Shown piece by piece: positions 58,430 to 64,000 of a stretch of 64,000 nt of DNA. Positions within the stretch are counted from its first letter, which is position 1; each line of letters begins with the position of its first letter. A program made the position numbers and the translations under genes. The stretch comes from Ferrovibrio sp965278975 (GTDB lineage Bacteria; Pseudomonadota; Alphaproteobacteria; Ferrovibrionales; Ferrovibrionaceae), in the NCBI RefSeq assembly GCF_965278975.1, contig NZ_OZ257126.1, positions 3,844,001 to 3,908,000 on the forward strand. The letters run 5' to 3'. The notes under the pieces were generated by a model. The model did not search any database. It was given only the letters and a program-made list of their open reading frames with translations, and was not told the DNA's origin.

Positions 58430-59459
58430 TCTCACACTGCGCGATGTCAGCCACCGCTATGGCGACCGGCTTGCGGTCGACCGTGTGGCGCTGACCATCG
58501 CGGCGGGTGAGATTTTCTGCCTGCTGGGGCCTTCGGGCTGTGGCAAATCCACCACCTTGCGGATCGCGGCAGGGCTTGAGGATTTGCAGCAGGGTGAAGT
58601 CTGTATCAATGGCCAACGCGTAGCAGGAACGGGCCTGAACCTGCCGACCGAAGCCCGCCATGTCGGCATGGTGTTCCAGGATCATGCACTATTCCCGCAT
58701 CTCAGCGTCGCCAACAATATCGCTTTCGGACTGTCGCATCTCAGCACATCTGAACGCCGCAAGCGCGCCGAACTCTGGGCCGGACGCGTGGGCCTGAGCG
58801 GCCATCTCGATGTATTTCCGCACCGGCTTTCCGGCGGCGAGCAGCAGCGCGTCGCCTTGGCCCGTGCGCTGGCCCCTGAACCGGCGGTGATGCTGCTGGA
58901 CGAACCGTTTTCCAGCCTGGACAACCGGCTGCGCGACCAGATCCGCGACGATACCGTGGCGATCCTGAAACAGGCCGGCACGCCGACCTTGCTGGTGACC
59001 CATGATCCCGAGGAAGCCATGCGCATGGCCGATCGTATCGGCATCATGCAGGCCGGCCGGCTGGTGCAGGTGGATAGCCCGGTCGGCATCTACGGCCAGC
59101 CGACTTCGCTGTTTGCCGCGCGGTTCCTCTCGGAAACCAATGAAATCCGGGGGCGGGTGCGTTCCGGTCTGCTGGAGACGCCGCTTGGTTCCCTTTCGGC
59201 GTCACATCTGGCCGATGGTACCGAGGCCCTGCTGCTGTTCCGGCCCGAGGCCCTGGCGGTCGAGGGCGCCGCCGGCCTGGATTGCGAGGTGGTGCGTGCC
59301 CGCTCGCTGGGGCCTTACCGGCGGGTGGAGCTGCGGCTTGCCGGGGCAGGGGAGACGCTGCTGGTTGCACGCCTGGCGCCGGGTCCGCTGCCCGAAGCCG
59401 GCAGCCGCCTGCGCCTGGCCCTTGATTTGGCGGCTTGCCATATCTTTCCAAGCAGTTAG
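58422..59459 (+). CDS. ABC transporter ATP-binding protein (Fbp/Pot-like)
   Basis: This 345-residue ATPase has Walker A GPSGCGKST at residues 36-44, the signature LSGGEQQRVALARAL, Walker B VMLLDEPFSSLD, and a C-terminal TOBE-like regulatory region (RPEALAVEGAAG, VRARSLGPYRRVEL). It resembles FbpC/PotA-type importers for iron or polyamine, but no permease or binding protein gene is adjacent, so the cargo is unknown. The ATG at 58422 overlaps the scpB end by 8 bases, which makes coupled expression likely. Confidence 0.88.
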   Translation: MPDLTLRDVSHRYGDRLAVDRVALTIAAGEIFCLLGPSGCGKSTTLRIAAGLEDLQQGEVCINGQRVAGTGLNLPTEARHVGMVFQDHALFPHLSVANNIAFGLSHLSTSERRKRAELWAGRVGLSGHLDVFPHRLSGGEQQRVALARALAPEPAVMLLDEPFSSLDNRLRDQIRDDTVAILKQAGTPTLLVTHDPEEAMRMADRIGIMQAGRLVQVDSPVGIYGQPTSLFAARFLSETNEIRGRVRSGLLETPLGSLSASHLADGTEALLLFRPEALAVEGAAGLDCEVVRARSLGPYRRVELRLAGAGETLLVARLAPGPLPEAGSRLRLALDLAACHIFPSS

Positions 59460-59562
59460 AGCGGCCCCTGTGAATTGCCTTGGCGGGGTATTATCTGCCA
59501 TAGTGCGAGGCGACATGGAAACGGCCTCGGAAATCGCCGATTAGGCCGCTTCAGGGAGAAAG
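59460..59562 (+). promoter_or_regulatory. Structured leader of tatA with a possible nine-codon ORF
   Basis: Outer inverted repeats AGCGGCC (59460-59466) and GGCCGCT (59544-59550) enclose an inner pair CGAGGC (59506-59511) and GCCTCG (59524-59529). A short frame ATG at 59515 to TAG at 59544 encodes METASEIAD after GAGG. It may be a regulatory leader; no known riboswitch is recognised. Confidence 0.35.
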
Positions 59563-59817
59563 ATGATGGGTTCGTTCAGCATTTGGCATTGGCTGCTGGT
59601 TCTGGTGGTCATTCTCATCCTGTTCGGCGCTGGCAAGCTGCCGAAGGTGGCCGGTGACCTGGCCTCGGGGATCAAGAATTTCCGCAAGGGCATGAAGGAA
59701 GAGCCGGAAGAAGCCAAGGATCCGGCGAAGGATGCCGGTGTGATCCAGCAGCAGGCGCCGGCTACCGGCACCACCAGCACTGCCGGCGCTACCAGCGAGA
59801 AGACGGCGCAGCACTGA
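59563..59817 (+). CDS. tatA: Sec-independent protein translocase subunit TatA
   Basis: TatA oligomers form the translocation pathway for folded twin-arginine substrates. The 84-residue protein has the N-terminal membrane helix FSIWHWLLVLVVILILFGAG, the hinge FGAGKLPKVAGDLASGIKNF, and an acidic amphipathic tail. GGGAG precedes the ATG; a second ATG at 59566 is possible. It is first of tatABC. Candidate substrates in the window include PhoX, DctP and the SsuA-type binding protein. Confidence 0.95.
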   Translation: MMGSFSIWHWLLVLVVILILFGAGKLPKVAGDLASGIKNFRKGMKEEPEEAKDPAKDAGVIQQQAPATGTTSTAGATSEKTAQH

Positions 59818-59835
59818 GCCGTTGATGGTCTAACT

Positions 59836-59867
59836 GGCCGGCGCGCCTGGAATACAGGCGCCCGGCC
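59836..59867 (+). promoter_or_regulatory. Intercistronic stem-loop between tatA and tatB
   Basis: GGCCGG and GCGCCTG pair with CAGGCGC and CCGGCC, 13 base pairs with one bulged C and a five-base loop. No T-run follows, so transcription should continue to tatB. It may protect the upstream tatA message, fitting the excess of TatA over TatBC. Confidence 0.55.
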
Positions 59868-59890
59868 TCGTCATTAAAAAGGCGTCGGCG

Positions 59891-60385
59891 ATGTTCGACA
59901 TTGCCTGGTCCGAGCTTGGGGTTATCGCGGTGGTCGCGCTGGTCGTGATTGGCCCGAAGGACCTGCCGAAGGTGTTGCGCACGGTGGGCCAATGGACCGC
60001 CAAGGCGCGCTCGATGGCGCGCGAATTCCAGTCTGGTGTGGACGACATGGTGCGCGAGTCCGAACTGGACGAACTGCGCAAGTCGGCCAAACAGGTCACC
60101 GATTTCTCGCTTGAAAACGAGATCAAGAAGACCGTCGATCCCGATGGCAGTCTGGAAAAGACCCTGACCGCCGAGGCATTGCCCTCCTATAACGACCTCG
60201 TTTCCCCCGATGGCACCCTGCCGGCCGCCGCGCCGACCGATGCCGTGAGCCTGGCCGAAGCCGATGCTGCCAAGGCGGCACAGGCTGCTGCCGCTGCGGC
60301 TGCTGCGCTGGCGCCGACCCCGGAAGCTGTGGCACCAGAAACTCAGGCCCCGGTCGTCCCGGCCAAGGAAGAACCCAAGCCGTGA
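59891..60385 (+). CDS. tatB: Sec-independent protein translocase subunit TatB
   Basis: TatB recognises twin-arginine signals together with TatC. The 164-residue protein has MFDIAWSELGVIAVVALVVI with the TatB-type glutamate in the membrane helix, GPKDLPKVLRTVGQWTAKAR as the hinge and amphipathic helix, and an Ala-rich tail. Its stop overlaps the tatC start by 4 bases. Confidence 0.94.
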   Translation: MFDIAWSELGVIAVVALVVIGPKDLPKVLRTVGQWTAKARSMAREFQSGVDDMVRESELDELRKSAKQVTDFSLENEIKKTVDPDGSLEKTLTAEALPSYNDLVSPDGTLPAAAPTDAVSLAEADAAKAAQAAAAAAAALAPTPEAVAPETQAPVVPAKEEPKP

Positions 60386-61251
60386 GCGAGACCAAAACGC
60401 CAGAGGATGAAGTAGAAGCCTCCCGCATGCCGCTGCTCGATCATCTGGTCGAACTGCGCAACCGGCTGATGTGGTCGATTGGCGCCATCTTCATTGCTTT
60501 TGCCGGCTGCTATTATTTCGCGCCGCAGATCTATGCCCTGCTGATGCATCCGCTGATCGAGGCGATGGGCAGCACTGAAGGCCGGCGCATGATCTTCACC
60601 GCGCCGCAGGAAGCCTTCTTCACCTATGTGAAGCTCGGCTTCTGGGCGGCGGCCGTGGTCGCTTTCCCGGTGATCGCGGCGCAGGTCTGGATGTTCGTGG
60701 CGCCGGGCCTCTACAAGCATGAGAAGAAGGCCTTCCTGCCGTTCCTGGTGGCGACACCAGTGCTGTTCGGTATCGGCGGCACCTTCGTCTACTGGTTCAT
60801 CATGCCGCTGGCGCTGAAATTCTTCATCGGCTTCGAAGGCCATGGCGGCGATGGCGTCATCCCGATCCAGCTTGAAACCAAGGTCAGCGAATATCTCTCG
60901 CTGGTGATGACCTTGATCTTCGCTTTCGGTCTGGCCTTCCAGTTGCCGGTGCTGCTGACGCTGCTGGGCCGCGTCGGCCTGCTGACAGCGGCGGGCCTGG
61001 CCTCGAAGCGGCGCTACGCCATCGTCATCATGTTCATCTTCGCCGCCATTGTCACGCCGCCGGATATCATCAGCCAGATCGGCCTCGCCGTGCCGCTGAT
61101 CCTGCTCTATGAAATATCGATCTGGATGGTGAAGTGGATCGAGTACGACCGCGCCAAGCGCGAGGCTGCGGAAAAGGCTGCCGAGGAAGCCGCCGACAAG
61201 CCGAAGCCAGTAGAGACAGGCGAGGGCGGAGCCAATCCGCCGGCGCCATAA
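60382..61251 (+). CDS. tatC: Sec-independent protein translocase subunit TatC
   Basis: TatC is the six-helix receptor of the Tat pathway. The 289-residue protein begins MSETKTPEDEVEASRMPLLD then HLVELRNRLMWSIGA, and has FTAPQEAFFTYVKLGFWAA and ITPPDII-like VTPPDIISQIGLAVPLILLY. A basic, Ala/Glu-rich tail follows the last helix. It overlaps tatB by 4 bases and is followed 15 bases later by serS, as in many alphaproteobacteria. Confidence 0.96.
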   Translation: MSETKTPEDEVEASRMPLLDHLVELRNRLMWSIGAIFIAFAGCYYFAPQIYALLMHPLIEAMGSTEGRRMIFTAPQEAFFTYVKLGFWAAAVVAFPVIAAQVWMFVAPGLYKHEKKAFLPFLVATPVLFGIGGTFVYWFIMPLALKFFIGFEGHGGDGVIPIQLETKVSEYLSLVMTLIFAFGLAFQLPVLLTLLGRVGLLTAAGLASKRRYAIVIMFIFAAIVTPPDIISQIGLAVPLILLYEISIWMVKWIEYDRAKREAAEKAAEEAADKPKPVETGEGGANPPAP

Positions 61252-61266
61252 GTTCGGGTTAAAACC

Positions 61267-62550
61267 ATGCATGACATAAAAGCCATCCGCGACAATCCGG
61301 CCGGCTTCGATGCGGCCATTGCGCGCCGTGGCCTTGGCGCCATGGCTGAGGGTCTTGTCGCGTTGGACGCAAAGCGCCGCGCCGCCCAGGCCGAATTCGA
61401 TACCACTCAGGCCCGCCGCAACGCGCTCTCGAAGGAAATCGGTGCCGCCAAGGCGAAGAAGGACGAGGCGCGTGCATCTGAACTGATGGCCGAAGTGGCG
61501 GCGCTGAAGGATGCGCTGGCCAGGCATGAAGCAGATCAGGCGGCTTTCGAGGCCGAACTGAAAGACGCATTGAGCCGCATCCCGAACCTGCCGGCTGACG
61601 ACGTGCCGCCGGGCAAGGACGAGAGCGAAAACCAGGAACTGCGCCGCGTCGGCGCGCAGAAGAATTTCAGCTTCAAGCCGAAGGAGCATTTCGATCTCGG
61701 CGAGGGCTTCGGCCTGATGGATTTCAATGCCGGCACCAAGCTGGCCGGCGCCCGTTTCACGGTGATGCGTGGCCAGCTTGCCCGGCTGTCCCGTGCGCTG
61801 GGCCAGTTCATGCTGGACCTGCATACGACCGAGTTCGGCTACAGCGAAACCATCGTGCCGCTGCTGGTGAATGACGATACCGCCTATGGCACCGGGCAAT
61901 TGCCCAAGTTCGGCGACGATCTGTTCCGCACCACCGCTGGCTATTGGCTGATCCCGACGGCGGAAGTGCCGCTGACCAACCTGGCCCGCGACACCATCAT
62001 CGATGAGAGCCAGCTGCCCTGGCGGCTGACGGCGCTCACGCCCTGCTTCCGTTCCGAAGCCGGTGCGGCGGGGCGCGACACGCGCGGCATGATTCGTCAG
62101 CACCAGTTCGAGAAGGTGGAACTGGTCAGCATCACCCGGCCGGAGGATTCCGCAGCCGAGCATGACCGCATGACCGGGGCCGCGGAAGAAGTGCTGAAGC
62201 GCCTGGAACTGCCGTTCCGCACCATGCTGCTCTGCGCCGGCGACATGGGCAGCGGCGCCCGCAAGACCTTCGATATCGAAGTCTGGTTGCCGGGGCAGGA
62301 TCGCTACCGCGAGATTTCCTCCTGCTCCAATTGCGGCGACTGGCAGGCGCGGCGCATGAATGCACGCTGCCGCGCGCCGGGCGAGAAGCAGACCCGCTTC
62401 GTGCATACGCTGAACGGCTCCGGCCTGGCGGTTGGCCGCACGCTGATCGCGGTGCTGGAGAATTACCAGGAGGCCGATGGCTCGGTGAACATTCCCGCCG
62501 CCCTGCAGCCCTATATGGGCGGCCTCAAAAAGATCGAAAAGGCAGCGTGA
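61267..62550 (+). CDS. serS: Seryl-tRNA synthetase
   Basis: This 427-residue class II synthetase charges tRNA-Ser. It has an N-terminal coiled-coil arm (about residues 25-110, rich in Ala, Lys and Glu), motif 2 TPCFRSEAGAAGRDTRGMIR with HQFEKVEL, and motif 3 NGSGLAVGRTLIAVLENYQ. The MHDIKAIRDNP start is typical. Its TGA overlaps the surE ATG by one base. Confidence 0.97.
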   Translation: MHDIKAIRDNPAGFDAAIARRGLGAMAEGLVALDAKRRAAQAEFDTTQARRNALSKEIGAAKAKKDEARASELMAEVAALKDALARHEADQAAFEAELKDALSRIPNLPADDVPPGKDESENQELRRVGAQKNFSFKPKEHFDLGEGFGLMDFNAGTKLAGARFTVMRGQLARLSRALGQFMLDLHTTEFGYSETIVPLLVNDDTAYGTGQLPKFGDDLFRTTAGYWLIPTAEVPLTNLARDTIIDESQLPWRLTALTPCFRSEAGAAGRDTRGMIRQHQFEKVELVSITRPEDSAAEHDRMTGAAEEVLKRLELPFRTMLLCAGDMGSGARKTFDIEVWLPGQDRYREISSCSNCGDWQARRMNARCRAPGEKQTRFVHTLNGSGLAVGRTLIAVLENYQEADGSVNIPAALQPYMGGLKKIEKAA

Positions 62551-63305
62551 TGCGCATCCTGGTCACCAATGACGACGGCATCCATGCCCCCGGCCTGAAA
62601 GTGGCCGAGGCCATCGCCAAGAAGCTGTCGAAGGACATCACCATCGTGGCGCCGGATTACGAGCAGTCCGGTGCCTCTCATTCACTGACGCTGACCCAGC
62701 CGCTGCGCCTGCGCAAGCTGAACGCGCGCAAATTCGCCGTGCGCGGCACGCCGACCGACTGCGTGATGATGGCGGTGCATGAGATCATGAAAGGCAAGCG
62801 GCCGGACCTGATCATCTCCGGCGTCAATCGCGGCTCCAATCTCGGCGAGGACGTGACCTATTCCGGCACCGTTGCCGCCGCCATGGAAGGCACTTTGCTC
62901 GGCATCCCCAGCGTTGCGCTGAGCCAGAAGATCAATCCCGGCCATCCGGTGAAATGGGCCACCGGCGAGCAGCATGCCCCGGGCCTGATCCGCAAGCTGC
63001 TCAAGACCGGCTGGCCGCATGGCGTGCTGATCAACGTGAATTTCCCCGATGTGGTGGCCGATGCGGTTGCCGGTGTGCAGGTGGTGATGCAGGGCCAGCG
63101 CGATCTTTCCGATCTTATGCTGGATTGCCGCGTCGATGCCCGCGATGTGCCGTATTACTGGATCGGCTTCCGCCGCGAGAATGGCAAGCCGAAGCGCGGT
63201 ACCGATCTGCGCAGTATCGACGAAGGCTATATCGCGGTGACGCCGCTGCAGCTCAACCTGACCCATGGCGCGAGCCTGAAGGCGCTCCGCGCCGCGCTCG
63301 GCTGA
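62550..63305 (+). CDS. surE: 5'/3'-nucleotidase SurE
   Basis: SurE dephosphorylates nucleoside monophosphates and is a survival factor. The 251-residue protein starts MRILVTNDDGIHAPG with metal ligands Asp8 and Asp9, and has APDYEQSGASHSLTL, RGTPTDCVMMAVHEIM, and SGVNRGSNLGEDVTYSGTVA. The ATG overlaps the serS stop, and pcm follows at four bases, the classical surE-pcm pairing. Confidence 0.97.
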   Translation: MRILVTNDDGIHAPGLKVAEAIAKKLSKDITIVAPDYEQSGASHSLTLTQPLRLRKLNARKFAVRGTPTDCVMMAVHEIMKGKRPDLIISGVNRGSNLGEDVTYSGTVAAAMEGTLLGIPSVALSQKINPGHPVKWATGEQHAPGLIRKLLKTGWPHGVLINVNFPDVVADAVAGVQVVMQGQRDLSDLMLDCRVDARDVPYYWIGFRRENGKPKRGTDLRSIDEGYIAVTPLQLNLTHGASLKALRAALG

Positions 63306-63309
63306 CGCC

Positions 63310-63969
63310 GTGTCGGAAACGCCGGTCGATCCGCGCGTCATCCAGCTGATCATGGAGCTGCGGCACCAGGGCATCAAGGATACCCGCGTGCTCTCGGCCA
63401 TCGAACGGGTGCCGCGCGACCGCTTCGTGCCGTCGCAGTTTCAGGAACATGCCTACGAGAATATCGCGCTGCCGATCACCCAGGGCCAGACCATCAGCCA
63501 GCCCTATGTGGTGGCGTTCATGACCGAGGCGCTGCAGCTTGGCGACCGCATGAAGGTGCTGGAAATCGGCACCGGCTCGGGCTACCAGACCGCGGTGCTG
63601 ACCCGGCTCTGCCGCCGCGTCTATACCATCGAGCGTTACCGCTCGCTGCTGCTCCAGGCCGAGCGCCGGCTCACCGATCTCGATATCACCAATGTCACCG
63701 CCAAGCTCGGCGACGGCAACAAGGGCTGGACCGAGCAGATGCCGTTCGACCGCATCCTGGTGACGGCGGCAGCCGACAAGCGGCCCGACAGCCTGATCGA
63801 TCAGCTTTCACCGCAAGGCGGCATCCTGGTCGCACCCGTCGGCCAGACCGACGCGGCGCAGGACGTGATCCGCTACACCCGCGACGGCCTCACCGTGCAT
63901 GAGGAAAAGCTGCTGCCGGTGCGCTTCGTGCCGCTCTTGCCCGGCATCGCCAAGGAAGCGGCGGGGTAG
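63310..63969 (+). CDS. pcm: Protein-L-isoaspartate O-methyltransferase
   Basis: Pcm repairs isoaspartyl residues in aged proteins with S-adenosylmethionine. The 219-residue protein has RDRFVPSQFQEHAYENIALP, QGQTISQPYVVAFMTEAL, the SAM motif LEIGTGSGYQTAVL, and DRILVTAAADKRPDSLIDQL. It starts with GTG at 63310, four bases after surE, with no better ATG nearby. A copy of the dispersed repeat begins 14 bases downstream at the window edge. Confidence 0.96.
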   Translation: MSETPVDPRVIQLIMELRHQGIKDTRVLSAIERVPRDRFVPSQFQEHAYENIALPITQGQTISQPYVVAFMTEALQLGDRMKVLEIGTGSGYQTAVLTRLCRRVYTIERYRSLLLQAERRLTDLDITNVTAKLGDGNKGWTEQMPFDRILVTAAADKRPDSLIDQLSPQGGILVAPVGQTDAAQDVIRYTRDGLTVHEEKLLPVRFVPLLPGIAKEAAG

Positions 63970-63982
63970 ATAAGAAAAGACA

Positions 63983-64000
63983 CTCGTGGATGGCCCGGCT
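63983..64000 (-). repeat. Dispersed palindromic repeat, copy F (cut by window edge)
   Basis: CTCGTGGATGGCCCGGCT matches the start of the inverted form of the repeat (CGTGGAT then a GC-rich stem). The rest lies beyond the window. It follows the pcm gene, like the other copies at gene 3' ends. Confidence 0.6.

Noticed and set aside
1..64000. CRISPR array, prophage, integrase or insertion sequence
   Set aside because: No regularly spaced direct repeats, phage structural genes, integrases or transposases were seen on either strand.

Overview
The window is a GC-rich chromosomal segment of an alphaproteobacterium. The gene order sdhE-mfd beside recG, trpG-trpD-trpC-moaC-moeA, argS-SPOR-nagZ-M50 protease-scpA-scpB, and tatABC-serS-surE-pcm is typical of that class. 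The several Bug/TctC-type and other periplasmic binding proteins suggest a free-living Rhodospirillales-like organism, but I cannot name the species. I see no rRNA, tRNA, CRISPR array, prophage or insertion-sequence transposase. Coding density is high and most genes sit in tight operons.

Layout. 1-4.9 kb: recG (cut by the window edge), sdhE and mfd, for repair and respiratory flavinylation. 4.95-5.4 kb: an AT-rich orphan membrane-protein gene that looks imported. 5.5-9.9 kb: a PAS_5 protein and DsbA/FrnE-like oxidoreductase, then an SDR-KefF-KefC run for electrophile or potassium-efflux stress. 10-16 kb: acyl-CoA synthetase, MFS, Bug binding protein and AraC regulator on the minus strand, with a divergent MFS gene. 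16-21 kb: an RND efflux pair with a divergent TetR regulator. 21-23.5 kb: a RimK-like ATP-grasp gene and a GNAT gene separated by a remarkable 269-bp nested inverted-repeat element. 23.5-25 kb: a Rap1a-like protein and a rhomboid protease. 25-28.2 kb: tartrate dehydrogenase-like enzyme, a second Bug protein and a divergent LysR regulator. 28.3-30.6 kb: a large ankyrin-repeat protein.

30.6-35.7 kb: a six-gene minus-strand operon trpG-trpD-trpC-moaC-moeA-MBL hydrolase. 35.9-38.9 kb: a TRAP transporter operon with an intrinsic hairpin between dctP and dctQM. 38.9-42.3 kb: a MASE1-GGDEF cyclase, a small STAS-like protein and an orphan NMT1/SsuA-type binding protein. 42.4-46 kb: argC, gamma-carbonic anhydrase, a pentapeptide-repeat protein, a small protein and an HPt-like protein lacking the phospho-acceptor histidine. 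46-52.1 kb: PhoX phosphatase, a chemoreceptor with a C-terminal sensor domain, and exonuclease III, isochorismatase-like protein and ErpA. 52.3-64 kb: a plus-strand housekeeping block running from argS to pcm.

The most unusual non-coding features are the 269-bp element at 22731-22999 (31-bp terminal inverted repeats and two nested-hairpin arms) and a dispersed palindromic repeat, six copies at four loci, placed at 3' ends of genes and showing compensatory changes in its stem. Candidate operators were found for the AraC, LysR and TetR regulators and upstream of the TRAP operon. Most functional names rest on motif recognition by eye; no database search was run.
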